In this document: positions 28,597 to 37,966 of the stretch, piece after piece | Position numbering within the stretch: position 1 is the first letter of the stretch | Layout: each line of letters begins with the position of its first letter | Assembly (NCBI RefSeq): GCF_004363215.1 | Contig: NZ_SNYS01000007.1 | Coordinates: 1 to 64,000, forward strand | From: Methanimicrococcus blatticola | Lineage (GTDB): Archaea > Halobacteriota > Methanosarcinia > Methanosarcinales > Methanosarcinaceae | Length of the DNA stretch: 64,000 nt | Reading direction: 5' to 3' | The notes under the pieces: model-generated | Told to the model about the DNA's origin: nothing | The model's input: only the letters and a program-made list of their open reading frames with translations | Databases searched by the model: none | Position numbers and translations under genes: made by a program

Positions 28597-30048
28597 TCAT
28601 TCGGTGCTGTCATCGACGACAAGAATGTGATCTTTCTCTTTGCTGTCTTTTTGAACGCAGTCGCTGTTTTCTTGGCAGTAAAGGATTTCTTCAATCGTTT
28701 CTGCTGTGATTAATTCGCCGGGAATGCAAATCGGAATTCCGGGAGGGTAAATCATCACGGCTTCGGCGGCGACGCGACCGACGGCTTCACCGATTTTCAC
28801 CGAAACTTTGTCGGCGTAAAATGCTTGTCTCGGGGACAGGATTTGCGGCGGAACGTAAACGATTTCTTCGGGAATGTCCAGCATTTCGTATTTGCCGTAA
28901 TAGGTGTCGGACAAATCTCTGAAAGCGTCAACCAATCGCCAGATTGTTTCTTTTGTATCACCGATTCCGATGACGGCCAAAACAATTGTCGGCTCAGCCA
29001 ATTCCATTTGAATGCCGTATTTTTCAAACATAATGTCGTAAACATCAAAGCCGTCTAAGCCAAGCTTCGTCACGTTGATCACGATTTTAGTCGGATCGTA
29101 AGTCATTGTCGTGACACCTTCGTTTTCGTCCAAAACGGAAAGGCCGGGAATTTTGGAAATCTCTTTCTTTACTTTGCGGCATTCATGAACGAGTTCGTGA
29201 AAGATTTCTTCGCCTTGCGTTGCCAAAAGTTTTCGGGACGATTCCAAAGACGCCATCAGCAGATAGCTCGGACTCGTCGTATGGAACATAAGAACGCGCT
29301 TTTTAATAGAATGATATTTGACCAATCCTTCGTTGTGTAAAAGCATCGCGCTTTGCGTGAGCGAGCCGCCTGTTTTGTGCGTGCTGGCGACAACTAAATC
29401 AGCGCCGAGTTCGGCTGCGGATTTCGGAAGCGCGGACGAAAAGGAAAAATGCGCGCCGTGTGCTTGATCCACCATCACGACAATATCTTTGCTGTGCGCG
29501 TATTCGATGATTTGTTCCAGATCGGCGCACGCGCCGTAATATGTCGGATACACCAGGAAAAGCGCTTTCGCATCGGGATTGGCTTCAACGTATTTTTGAA
29601 TCGTTTTCAGCGTCATGCCGCTGGCAATCGCAAAATTCTGATTGATTTCAGGTTCCATGAAAACGGGAACCGCGCCTGATAAAATCAATGAATTCGTCAC
29701 GGATTTGTGAGCGTTTCGCGGGATGAGAATTTTTTCGCCGTCATAACAAACCGTCATGATCATGATCTGAACGCCGCTGCTGCTGCCGTTGACCAGATAA
29801 AAAGCGTTGTCGGCTTTGTAAGCTTCGGCTGCCAATTCCAAAGAGTGTTTGATAACGCCTTTGGGATGCGCGAAAGTGTCCATTCCGACGGGAGAATTAA
29901 CATCCATCAAATAAACTTCTTTGCCGACCAACTTTTGAAAATCGTCTTCACGAATTCCTCTTTTGTGGCCGGGGACATCATACGACGTGATATTCTTCTG
30001 ATCGAATTCACGTAATGCATCAATAATAGGGGTAGCATTTTGGTCCAT
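28597..30048 (-). CDS. Orn/Lys/Arg decarboxylase family PLP enzyme
   Basis: Fold type I PLP decarboxylase of the ornithine/lysine/arginine family, giving a polyamine precursor such as agmatine or cadaverine. It shows SYDVPGHKRG near the start, NGSSSGVQ, VDQAHGAHFSFSSALPKSAAELGADLVV and the PLP lysine in STHKTGGSLTQS near 224, then the C-terminal YPPGIPICIPGE. At 483 residues it is the short form found in Gram-positive bacteria and some archaea, without the N-terminal response-regulator-like wing. AGAGGT lies 11 bases before the ATG. The amino acid specificity cannot be read from sequence. Confidence 0.9.
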   Translation of the reverse strand: MDQNATPIIDALREFDQKNITSYDVPGHKRGIREDDFQKLVGKEVYLMDVNSPVGMDTFAHPKGVIKHSLELAAEAYKADNAFYLVNGSSSGVQIMIMTVCYDGEKILIPRNAHKSVTNSLILSGAVPVFMEPEINQNFAIASGMTLKTIQKYVEANPDAKALFLVYPTYYGACADLEQIIEYAHSKDIVVMVDQAHGAHFSFSSALPKSAAELGADLVVASTHKTGGSLTQSAMLLHNEGLVKYHSIKKRVLMFHTTSPSYLLMASLESSRKLLATQGEEIFHELVHECRKVKKEISKIPGLSVLDENEGVTTMTYDPTKIVINVTKLGLDGFDVYDIMFEKYGIQMELAEPTIVLAVIGIGDTKETIWRLVDAFRDLSDTYYGKYEMLDIPEEIVYVPPQILSPRQAFYADKVSVKIGEAVGRVAAEAVMIYPPGIPICIPGELITAETIEEILYCQENSDCVQKDSKEKDHILVVDDSTE

Positions 30049-30222
30049 CTACACTTATAACCTCTGATTTATTTCAACAAAGAAAACAAAAACGGTATGG
30101 GGACATTAATAAAACAGATATTTTAGAACAGAGGTGTTTTTCGATATCCGTTTTCGCCTTTTTCCGTCAAAATAAATTAAACAAAATCATAAAAAGATTT
30201 CAATATTTAAAACTAGTCCTTT

Positions 30223-30301
30223 ACAAATGCAAATCCAAATGTAAATCCAAATGTAAATCCAAATATAAATCCAAATATAAATCCAAATATAAATCCAAAT
30301 A
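30223..30301. repeat. 12-bp tandem repeat
   Basis: About six copies of AAATCCAAATGT/AAATCCAAATAT lie in the spacer between the divergent decarboxylase and HIT genes. Confidence 0.8.
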
Positions 30302-30388
30302 AAACGGCTAAATAAAACAAAATGATGCAGCAAAAATTAATATGATTTCGAACGCATTTCTATTCAAATAATAAAAAGGTGTTTTAAA

Positions 30389-30805
30389 ATGGATTGCATT
30401 TTCTGTAAAATCATTGCCGGAGAAATCCCGTGCTACAAAATCTATGAGGATGAAAACGCGCTTGCCTTTTTGGATGTCGGCCCCTGCGCCGACGGACATA
30501 CGATGGTGATTCCGAAAAAGCATTCCGACGCGCTTGTTGAGATGGCGCCCGAAGAAACCGGCAAACTTTTTGAAGCCGTCAACAAAGTTTCCAACCAAAT
30601 CATGAATAAAATGGATAACATTACAGGTCTCACAATCGGCGCGAACACATACGAATCAGCCGGTCAAACCGTGATGCATACGCATATCCACATATTCCCG
30701 CGCTACGAAGGCGACGGCGGCGGCACAACACATTCTATCGTTGATTCGGCAACCTCCAAAGATCCCGAACAGCTGAAGAAAATGCATGAAATACTGACAA
30801 AATAA
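30389..30805 (+). CDS. HIT family protein
   Basis: Histidine-triad nucleotide hydrolase, probably acting on AMP-linked or dinucleotide substrates. It begins MDCIFCKIIAGEIPCYKIYEDE, has DVGPCADGHTMVIPKKH in the middle and the catalytic triad HTHIHIFPRY near 94-103. 138 residues is the standard length. GGTG sits 8 bases before the ATG. It is followed by a small DUF2769 gene. Confidence 0.95.
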   Translation: MDCIFCKIIAGEIPCYKIYEDENALAFLDVGPCADGHTMVIPKKHSDALVEMAPEETGKLFEAVNKVSNQIMNKMDNITGLTIGANTYESAGQTVMHTHIHIFPRYEGDGGGTTHSIVDSATSKDPEQLKKMHEILTK

Positions 30806-30946
30806 AAAATAAAAAAAATGAAAATAAAAAAAAATATGAAAATAGCCGGCAACCGGGAAATGAATCGGATAAGGCATTAATCAACATATCAGTATATCAG
30901 CATATCAGAGCATTTTGCATATCTTTCCCGTCTCGAAGGAAATACC

Positions 30947-31234
30947 ATGGAATCTGAACAAAAATACGGCAAATATTTCGGTGTCTGCGCTTCATTTCAT
31001 CACTCAAAAGCGTGTCTTTGTCCGACATGCGCTTTGCACCCGGATTTTGGAAACGTTATGTACTGCGCCAAAGGCAGCTGCCCGACGTATGGGTCAGGCA
31101 ATGAAAACGGAGAAGTCGGAACAATCGGATTTGATGAAGCTGAAAAAGAAGATAATACGGAATGTTTGTGTCAAAAATGCGCTGTTTACAAACAATTCGC
31201 TATGGAAGAATCCGATTTCTGTAAACCGGAATAA
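30947..31234 (+). CDS. DUF2769 cysteine-rich small protein
   Basis: A 95-residue methanogen-type protein with many paired cysteines: GVCASF, CLCPTCALHP, YCAKGSCPTYG, CLCQKCAVYKQF and DFCKPE. The pattern suggests zinc or iron-sulfur binding; the family is known only as DUF2769. AAGGA precedes the ATG. It lies 42 bases upstream of the E1-like gene, probably in one transcript. Confidence 0.8.
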   Translation: MESEQKYGKYFGVCASFHHSKACLCPTCALHPDFGNVMYCAKGSCPTYGSGNENGEVGTIGFDEAEKEDNTECLCQKCAVYKQFAMEESDFCKPE

Positions 31235-31276
31235 AATAGCACATTATAACACTAAATGTTATAACATTAAAATGAG

Positions 31277-32062
31277 ATGAATATGAATCACATGAATCAA
31301 CCGGAATCGAAATGCAATTGCAGCGCGCCTGCAAAAGGAAGATACGACCGGCAGCTACCGCTCTTTGGAAAAGCAGGCCAGCAGAAATTAGCGGAAGCGT
31401 CTGTCTTTATTGCCGGAACAGGCGGTCTCGGCTCCCCGGTTGCGACATATTTGGCGGCTGCCGGTGTCGGGAAAATTGTTTTGCTGGATTGCGACACGGT
31501 TGAAAAAACGAATTTGAACCGCCAATTTTTGCATCATGAAGAAGACATCGGCCGAAAGAAGGCGGAATCCGGTGTCGAAAAGTTAAAACGGATGAATCCC
31601 GAGATACAGGCGGAATCCGTTTGTGATTTATTGACGGAAGAAAATGTTGAAAATTTAATCGGCGATTGTCAGATTATTGTTGACGCGCTTGATAATGACC
31701 GAACCCGAAGAGTTTTGGCGGCTTTTGCGGTTCGAACGAAGCGTCCTTATTTCCATGCGGCCGTCTCCGGATTTCAGGGACAGCTCGCTTCATTTTATCC
31801 GGAAGACGGACCGTGTTATTTCTGCGCGTTTCCGGAGTCAGATGAGGGCGAAAATGACTCTAATAAATCGGTTTTTCCGATTGTCGGTGCCACTGCGGGT
31901 ATTATCGGATCCATGCAGGCGAATGAAGTTATCAAATACATAACAGGCACGGAAAAAAAACATATCGGCAAATTGTTTATTTGGGACGGATTGGCGAACA
32001 CTTTTGATTTCATTGAAATTGAAAAAGAGGCCGATTGCGAAATTTGCGGCAAAAACAAATGA
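31277..32062 (+). CDS. E1-like adenylyltransferase (MoeB/ThiF family)
   Basis: Activates the C-terminal glycine of a ubiquitin-like sulfur carrier by adenylation. It has the Rossmann ATP site GTGGLGSPVATYLAAAGVG near 47-65, LLDCDTVEKTNLNRQFLH, DALDNDRTRR and the zinc pairs CYFC and CEIC. At 261 residues it is the MoeB/ThiF core without a rhodanese domain. The ubiquitin-like protein encoded 34 bases downstream is its likely substrate. It may serve molybdopterin, thiamin or tRNA thiolation, or protein SAMPylation; sequence alone cannot decide. Confidence 0.92.
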   Translation: MNMNHMNQPESKCNCSAPAKGRYDRQLPLFGKAGQQKLAEASVFIAGTGGLGSPVATYLAAAGVGKIVLLDCDTVEKTNLNRQFLHHEEDIGRKKAESGVEKLKRMNPEIQAESVCDLLTEENVENLIGDCQIIVDALDNDRTRRVLAAFAVRTKRPYFHAAVSGFQGQLASFYPEDGPCYFCAFPESDEGENDSNKSVFPIVGATAGIIGSMQANEVIKYITGTEKKHIGKLFIWDGLANTFDFIEIEKEADCEICGKNK

Positions 32063-32096
32063 ATGCAAACATTAAACATGAGTGAGAGGGATAAAA

Positions 32097-32375
32097 ATGA
32101 AAATTTCAATATCCGTTTTCGGAACGCATAAAAAAATAACCGAGAATCTGATTCACATGGAAATTCCGGAACAATCAAGTGTCAAAGGTTTAATCACAGA
32201 GTTTGCGTTCACCCACTTAGCTGACCCTGATTTGGTGATAGATAAAGAAGGTAATCTGAAACGCCATTTAATCATTCAAGTCAATAAAAAAAGAGTTATA
32301 CCGGGCAAAGCAGCCGATTTTATATTAAAAGACGGCGATGAAGTCACGGTCTATCCATCCGTTTCAGGAGGATAA
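32097..32375 (+). CDS. MoaD/ThiS-like sulfur carrier or SAMP protein
   Basis: A 92-residue beta-grasp protein ending in Gly-Gly (DGDEVTVYPSVSGG), the tail that is adenylated and thiocarboxylated. The start is put at the ATG at 32097 with GAGAGG ahead; a GTG at 32082 would add five residues. It follows the E1-like gene, which should activate it. Role in cofactor synthesis or protein tagging is undetermined. Confidence 0.88.
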   Translation: MKISISVFGTHKKITENLIHMEIPEQSSVKGLITEFAFTHLADPDLVIDKEGNLKRHLIIQVNKKRVIPGKAADFILKDGDEVTVYPSVSGG

Positions 32376-32414
32376 ATTTTCATATCCTTTTTCAAAATCC
32401 GTTTTTTCAATCAT

Positions 32415-32530
32415 TTCGATTTTTTCTCGTTTGTTCCGTTTCATTTATTCCATTTCGTTTGTTCCATTTCGTTTGTTCCATTTCATTTATTCCGTTTCGT
32501 TTATTCCGTTTCGTTTGTTCCATTTTCATT
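32415..32530. repeat. 15-bp T-rich tandem repeat
   Basis: About seven or eight imperfect copies of TTCCATTTCGTTTGT follow the MoaD-like gene. Confidence 0.75.
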
Positions 32531-32604
32531 TGTTCCTTTTTCTTTTATTCTATTTTCTTGTTCCTTTTTTCAATGAACAAAACCGAAACATCCGTTTTAT
32601 TAAT

Positions 32605-33470
32605 TTTCAACCCCGAACGCCCGTTAAAACCCAAAATAAAAAACGATTTTTTGTTTTAAGGTTTAGTCGGCGTTCGTTTTTTTAGAAATTGAGAAAAAAC
32701 GATGTTTTGATTCAATCAAAAAATATTGAAAAAACGAAGCAATCACCTCCAACGACGCGTTTCACGAGCGTAAGCGAGTGAAAGAAGGAGTTGGAGATTC
32801 ACCCCTGCGATTAATAAAAACTAAGCAGGGGCGGTAAGATATGCGCATAATATTCACTTTTGAAAAAATATTTTCATTAATGGCAGGGAGTAATCCGCAA
32901 TTTTCAATTTCATTCGCTTCGCTCATGAAATCTCAATTGCGGTCGTTTTTGAACTTTTCATATATTAAAACAAAACCGAAACATCCATTTCATTATTTTT
33001 TCAACCCCGAACGCCCGTTAAAACCCAAAATAAAAAACGATTTTTTGTTTTAAGGTTTAGTCGGCGTTCGTTTTTTTAGAAATTGAGAAAAAACGATGTT
33101 TTGATTCAATCAAAAAATATTGAAAAAACGAAGCAATCACCTCCAACGACGCGTTTCACGAGCGTAAGCGAGTGAAAGAAGGAGTTGGAGATTCGCCCTA
33201 CAATTCAATAAAAAACAAACCGGACCCTGGTATATTGAACAGATTCACCATTAGTAGAAAAATGATTTCAATTACGGCGGGGAGTAATCCGCAATTCTGC
33301 AATTTTGTTCGCTACCGCTCACAAAATCTTGAATTGCGGTCGTTCTTGAACTTTTCACAAATTAAAACAAAAATGAAACATCGCTTTTCATTATTTATTC
33401 AAATCCGAACGCCCTTTAAAATCCAAAATAAAAACCGATCTTTATTTTAAGGTTTAATCGGCGTTCAGGT
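32605..33470 (+). repeat. tandem array of three hairpin modules (H3-H2-H1)
   Basis: Three hairpin types alternate. H3 has arms CGAACGCC/GGCGTTCG (32614-32676, 33008-33070, degenerate 33406-33464). H2 has arms CTCCAAC/GTTGGAG with inner TTTCAC/GTGAAA (32747-32796, 33141-33190). H1 has arms CCGCAATT/AATTGCGG (32895-32942, 33289-33338). The unit is about 394 bases, and 32605-32800 is repeated without visible change at 32999-33194. The same modules occur inverted at 60.0-60.75 kb. It lies between the convergent moaD-like and tfuA genes. Confidence 0.85.
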
Positions 33471-33597
33471 TTTCGATATTGAAAAAACGATGTTTCGGTT
33501 TAACAAAAATTAAATGAGATAAATAAAGAGAAAATGAAATAGAAATGAAATAAAATAAAAGATAAAATGAAATAAAAATTAATTTTTTCGTTTTGAT

Positions 33598-34266
33598 TTA
33601 TTCATCATTTATTTTGGATTGAATAAATTTCAAAACGGAAATCGCATCTTCTTTTTTGATATCGGCGGCATTTCCGTCGGCAATCCATTTTTCAAAAGAA
33701 TCGAGTTTTTGGCTGTCAATTGCTTCTGTTCCTTTGGCTTCTTCGATTAAGAAATCGTATGTTCTGTCGGGATAATACATTTCAGCGGCGATTTTAAAGA
33801 GAGCCGCGCTTTCTTCCGGTGTTAAAACGATTTCGGAGGCGGCTTTTTCCAAAGTGGCGCGAATATTGACCAATGCTTCCGACACGGCTTCGTTTGAAAC
33901 GGGATCGCAGATGACGGCAACTTCATCGTCGGACTCAACGACTCCGTTTTTGTAAAGCTCGAAAACGTTTCCGATGCCGACCATTCCGAATGACTCGGTT
34001 TCCGATGCGCGAAGCGCGCCCATGCTGGAAGCACCGGCAACAAAAATGCCTTTGTTGAGCGCGGAAAGAATTTCGCGATGACCGACCGAACATTGTTCAA
34101 AAAAAACGCCGTCAATGAGGCAAATTATATCAGGATTTTCAGCGGCGGCTTTTTCCAAATCACCGCGAGATGCCGGCGGCCGAAAATCTGCGCTCGGCAA
34201 AAGAGAGCGGGCAGTTTTCAAATCCAAACTCGGCCCGAGAAAAACAATAATTGATTTAGCCGCCAT
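33598..34266 (-). CDS. tfuA: TfuA-related protein
   Basis: TfuA partners YcaO in thioamide formation, where it is thought to help deliver sulfur; in methanogens the target is a glycine of McrA. The 222-residue protein shows the family features IIVFLGPSLDLKTARSLLPSADFRPPASRGDL, DIICLIDGVFFEQCSVGHREIL and FVAGASSMGALRASE. It lies 66 bases after ycaO on the same strand. The spacer contains the direct repeat TTTCAAGTTAAA. Confidence 0.92.
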   Translation of the reverse strand: MAAKSIIVFLGPSLDLKTARSLLPSADFRPPASRGDLEKAAAENPDIICLIDGVFFEQCSVGHREILSALNKGIFVAGASSMGALRASETESFGMVGIGNVFELYKNGVVESDDEVAVICDPVSNEAVSEALVNIRATLEKAASEIVLTPEESAALFKIAAEMYYPDRTYDFLIEEAKGTEAIDSQKLDSFEKWIADGNAADIKKEDAISVLKFIQSKINDE

Positions 34267-34332
34267 AATTTTTCAAGTTAAATTTCAAGTTAAATTTCAA
34301 TTAAAAGTCAATAATGCCGCTCACAAATCCGT

Positions 34333-35595
34333 TCACGTTTCACGAACATATTTGCGAACCCTGCCACCTGTTTTTGCAGCCTTTGAGCGCGCCGCCTTGC
34401 ATCGAACGCCCATTCTGTCAGAATCAATCGCATAAGCTTCAATTCCCGGAATAATCACGTGAACAACCGGAATTCCGAGTTCGGGACGCGTTAAATCCTT
34501 GACAATAACGGTCTGAAGCCCGACACGATTCAAAGCGCGAACCGTGTTTTTAATTTCATCCAAAAAGTCATCCGTTGAAATGTCTTTCAGCGCGTTCCAT
34601 TGGACGGTTGCGGATTCATCAAACCATTTCGCGTTCAAGCGTTTGGTACGGTCATATCCGATTTGCTTGCGGACATCTGCAATTGTTGCGTCTTCGCGGG
34701 CACCGTGAATCTGAGTGGCGCGGCTTTGGGCAACTTCAGTGAGCGCACGAAGTGCTGCGATTTTCGGAGAAGAATGCGTCCCCATGCCGAGACAAAGCAG
34801 CGTCGGATCTTTCAATTCAACATCATCCGCGATTGCCGCAATCGTTGGAAGACCGATGTCGCTTGTGATATCGCGAAGAAAAACGTCGACGCCGGCTTCT
34901 TTAAAAGTGTTGATTAAATTCAAAATATCAGCGTCATCAATGTCAACAATCAATCTGCCGCCGGTTTTCTCGGCTTCGCAAAGCGACCAGGCATCACGCT
35001 CAATCACTTCGCACATAGCATGAAAAGTCGCTTCTTCAAGAGCGTTTCCGGAAGCAATTCCGTTTGTCCCGGTTCTGAAAACCGAATAATAGTGAGACGG
35101 AAGCGGGTGATAAATCGCCGCGGCGGGAACAAGAAGTTCTTCCAAAAGAAGTGTTTCGCCGTCATCGGCAAACAATATTTCATAAGCGGGCGTCCATGGA
35201 ATAACCGCATCAGGATCAACCGCTTCGGGTAAAATTAATTCAACGGGATCCAAAACTTCAAATTCTTCTGCCAAAACGGGATACTTGCCGGTCACGAGTT
35301 GGTCATCTTGCTGAAGCTCCGCTGAGTAACGTTCCATCCCTTCCATGATGGCAGAAACACGCGCCGCAATCGGTGTCACGCCTTTGCCGTTGTAAACGGA
35401 AATCGCGCCGTCCGCCGCGCCCGGCCGAATGCATGAAAAAACGGGAATGTTGAGACGGTCCAATTTGGTGATGTCGGCGACCCGCGTAATGCCGGCAACT
35501 TCCGTCAGCGGTTCAACAATTTCAAAGGTTTCTTCGGGAGACTTGATGCGGTGAGTCTCTTTACGATACAGTTTTTTGCAAGATTTGAATTCCAT
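34333..35595 (-). CDS. ycaO: YcaO thioamidation enzyme (McrA thioglycine)
   Basis: ATP-dependent YcaO enzyme that activates a peptide amide for sulfur insertion, expected to make thioglycine in methyl-coenzyme M reductase. Visible landmarks are YNGKGVTPIAARVSAIMEGMERYSAE (about 69-94), GTNGIASGNALEEATFHAMCEVIERDAWSL with the Mg/ATP glutamates, and GMGTHSSPKIAALRALTEVAQSRATQIHGARED. 420 residues is typical. Paired with tfuA downstream, as in Methanosarcina. The substrate is inferred from this pairing. Confidence 0.93.
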   Translation of the reverse strand: MEFKSCKKLYRKETHRIKSPEETFEIVEPLTEVAGITRVADITKLDRLNIPVFSCIRPGAADGAISVYNGKGVTPIAARVSAIMEGMERYSAELQQDDQLVTGKYPVLAEEFEVLDPVELILPEAVDPDAVIPWTPAYEILFADDGETLLLEELLVPAAAIYHPLPSHYYSVFRTGTNGIASGNALEEATFHAMCEVIERDAWSLCEAEKTGGRLIVDIDDADILNLINTFKEAGVDVFLRDITSDIGLPTIAAIADDVELKDPTLLCLGMGTHSSPKIAALRALTEVAQSRATQIHGAREDATIADVRKQIGYDRTKRLNAKWFDESATVQWNALKDISTDDFLDEIKNTVRALNRVGLQTVIVKDLTRPELGIPVVHVIIPGIEAYAIDSDRMGVRCKAARSKAAKTGGRVRKYVRET

Positions 35596-35639
35596 GTTGC
35601 GTGAAAAACGAATCGAAATGATTTAACAGTTTTCAATGA

Positions 35640-35770
35640 ATAAAAAAAGAGAGAGAAAGAAAAGAAAAAGAAGATAGAAAAAGAGAAACAAAAGGAATGA
35701 AAAGGAGAATGAAAAGGAGAATGAAAAGAAGAAACAAAAGGAATGAAAGAGAAAAACAAAGGAATGAATA
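35640..35770. repeat. AAAAGGAGAATG-type low-complexity tract
   Basis: Purine-rich imperfect 12-15 base repeats lie between the ycaO start and the tRNA-Gly gene. No coding potential is supported. Confidence 0.6.
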
Positions 35771-35820
35771 AAAAGAATGTCTTCTTCTGCTGTTAATTAT
35801 TAAAAGAAAAGAAAGATGAG

Positions 35821-35892
35821 TACACTGGCCGGGACTCGAACCCGGGTTCGAGCGTTGGCAACGCCCGGTGATAACCACTACACTACCAGTGT
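35821..35892 (-). tRNA. tRNA-Gly (GCC)
   Basis: The minus strand folds into a full cloverleaf with acceptor ACACTGG/CCAGTGT, T-arm GGTTCGAGTCC and anticodon loop centred on GCC (CGTTGCCAACG). Discriminator A at 35821. The 3' CCA is not encoded. It is last of three tRNA genes on this strand. Confidence 0.95.
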
Positions 35893-35953
35893 CCTTCGAT
35901 TATGAAACAATTCTAAAACTGCTTCAAGCTATTAAACGGTTTCGATAGCTAAA

Positions 35954-36026
35954 TGCCCAAAGCCGGACTTGAACCAGCGACAACTGCCTCTTCAGGGCAG
36001 CGCTCTCCCAACTGAGCTATTTGGGC
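35954..36026 (-). tRNA. tRNA-Phe (GAA)
   Basis: Acceptor GCCCAAA/TTTGGGC, D-arm AGCTCAGTTGGGAGAGC, anticodon stem CTGCC/GGCAG with loop CTGAAGA, giving GAA. T-arm GGTTCAAGTCC. CCA is not encoded. Confidence 0.95.
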
Positions 36027-36074
36027 ACAGATGTGCTGCCGTTTATTCCGGCATACAGCTTAATCGAAATTTGA

Positions 36075-36148
36075 TGGGCCCGCTGAGATTCGAACTCAGG
36101 ACCTCCGCCATGTCAAGGCGACGTCATAACCATCTAGACCACGAGCCC
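36075..36148 (-). tRNA. tRNA-Val (GAC)
   Basis: Acceptor GGGCTCG/CGGGCCC with discriminator A. The anticodon stem TCGCC/GGCGG encloses TTGACAT, so the anticodon is GAC. T-arm AGTTCGAATCT. First of the three tRNAs in transcription order. Confidence 0.93.
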
Positions 36149-36198
36149 ATTAACGAACATTGTAAGGAAGTTTTCGGATTATCGGAAAAACCGAAATC

Positions 36199-36270
36199 GT
36201 GACAGCTTATTGCTGCCTTGTTCCCTTACGGCTGTGCACTTCTCATAAATATGATAATCGTATATAAAGG
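36199..36270 (-). promoter_or_regulatory. promoter and leader hairpin of the tRNA cluster
   Basis: CTTTATATA (minus strand, 36261-36269) is a good TATA box. The leader between it and tRNA-Val contains GTGcACAGC and GCTGTCAC, an 8-bp stem with one bulge (36199-36239). It may be a processing signal or a small RNA. Confidence 0.5.
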
Positions 36271-36389
36271 TTTTGAGCTGCGGGAGCAGTCCTTTAAATA
36301 TGCGCCGGAAAATCGCAAAAATTGAATGATTTTATTGAAATGTTTAATTTTATTGATTTAACTTTTGTTGATTGTTTAATTTAAGAAAT

Positions 36390-36833
36390 TTAATAGAAAA
36401 CATTCGGCGTTTCGGTTGCATTATCAAACGTCATTGTTTTGCCGTCAGGGAAATACAATGCCAAGTGTCCGACTTCATATCCCAATCGGTGACTGTCATG
36501 AAGATAATACAATCCCTCCCGTCTGGAAGAATTGATTAATTCGATTGTCGCGGTCGTTCCGTGAACAGAAGTAATTCGATATTCTTCGAAATCATAAAGC
36601 AAAACATCCAGATAAGGATCCAGATTGCGGCTGCCGAAGAAGAAAACATATAACTGCGACAAAAATCCGACTTCATAATCAATCCTGACCGTTGCATTTT
36701 CATTGGTAAAATGAATATCCATTTGGTTAATATGAATCGGCGGTTGAGAAGAAAGCGAATATTGAAACATTGTCGAAGCTACTAAAATCACTGAAACGGC
36801 AGCAAACAATATAAAAAAATGAGACGCTTTCAT
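36390..36833 (-). CDS. hypothetical membrane-anchored protein
   Basis: A 147-residue protein with an N-terminal hydrophobic segment (HFFILFAAVSVILVASTMFQ, about 5-24), followed by a probably extracellular beta-rich domain (HINQMDIHFTNENATVRIDYEVGFLSQLYVFFFG, VLLYDFEEYRITSV). No cysteines or catalytic motifs are seen. I do not recognise the family. It has no close same-strand partner. Confidence 0.6.
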   Translation of the reverse strand: MKASHFFILFAAVSVILVASTMFQYSLSSQPPIHINQMDIHFTNENATVRIDYEVGFLSQLYVFFFGSRNLDPYLDVLLYDFEEYRITSVHGTTATIELINSSRREGLYYLHDSHRLGYEVGHLALYFPDGKTMTFDNATETPNVFY

Positions 36834-37130
36834 TTAATTTCCTCAATACCGAGAAGGTTACAAACTTTAACTACCATTTGGATAGCGTTTTTTGAATATA
36901 TAATATTCCTCAGTAATTATGATTAATGAAATTATAATCAATGAAATTAGAATCAGTGAAATTAGAATCAGTGAAATTATGATATTCCCCGATGAAAAAC
37001 GAAATAACATAAATTACGCCGTCAAACAACAGTCAAAGAAAACTGTTTTAACGGAAGAGAAACAACAAACAGTGTTATAAAATGGTAAACAAGAGTGAAT
37101 AACCAAATGACAGGGGATATATTGGTGAAC

Positions 37131-37478
37131 ATGGACAAAGAAATGACAAAGAAATACCTCATTGCCGGCATTGCGGGAATGATTGTCGGCATAATTCTCG
37201 GTTTTGTCGGCGGATACGCTTTCTTGGCATTGGTTATTATAATAGTCGGATTGACGGCATACAAATATTACAGAGTAAAAAATGGAGAAATTATTGAACC
37301 GTACGGTTTGATTGAGAAAATCCAATACACGGCAGTCGGCGTTATTGTTGCAGTCATTTTTTATTCATTAATTGCCGTTCAATATTTGGTCGGCATTTTT
37401 CTTTGCGTCGGCATCATTCTTTTGGCGGCGGCTTTGATCCATGCAATTCGAACAGATGTGTTGGCAATGGATAATTAA
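37131..37478 (+). CDS. small integral membrane protein, hypothetical
   Basis: About 115 residues with four hydrophobic segments: YLIAGIAGMIVGIILGFVGG, FLALVIIIVGLTA, YTAVGVIVAVIFYSLIAV and YLVGIFLCVGIILLAAALI. The start is chosen at the ATG at 37131, just after GGTGA; ATGs at 37095 and 37107 would extend it by up to 12 residues. Family not recognised. Divergent from the preceding hypothetical gene. Confidence 0.6.
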   Translation: MDKEMTKKYLIAGIAGMIVGIILGFVGGYAFLALVIIIVGLTAYKYYRVKNGEIIEPYGLIEKIQYTAVGVIVAVIFYSLIAVQYLVGIFLCVGIILLAAALIHAIRTDVLAMDN

Positions 37479-37572
37479 TCACTATTTTTTATTATTTTTT
37501 ATTGAATGATTATTTTTATTGAACAGTTTTTTAACTGTTATTTTTTTATAATCTGTTTTGTACTGTTATTTC

Positions 37573-37675
37573 TATTGATTTGATATCTATTGATTTGGTA
37601 TCTATTGGTTTGATATCTATTGATTTGATATCTATTGATTTGGTATCTATTGGTTTGATATCTATTGATTTGTTT
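37573..37675. repeat. 15-bp tandem repeat GATATCTATTGATTT
   Basis: About seven imperfect copies of a 15-base unit lie in the 480-base spacer before lonB. The rest of the spacer is T-rich and then AT-rich, with no gene. Confidence 0.85.
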
Positions 37676-37966
37676 TGTAACTGTTTTTTATAACCTGTTT
37701 TTTACGACTATTTTTATTGATTTGTTTTTGATGGAATTATATTTTAACAGATTCAAGGAATACCCTTTTTAGAAACATTTTATTTGAATTTTCAAGAATT
37801 AAGTTCTTATACAGTAATATCGCTTTATATTCTGGGATACCATAAAATAAATAAGATAAAAGAGCTTGTTTATTTATTCTGTAAGCTTTTTACAAGGTTT
37901 CGTTTTTTTAATTGATTCTTAATCAGCGTATCGATTTTTAATATTTTAGAATTTAGTGTGATAAAA

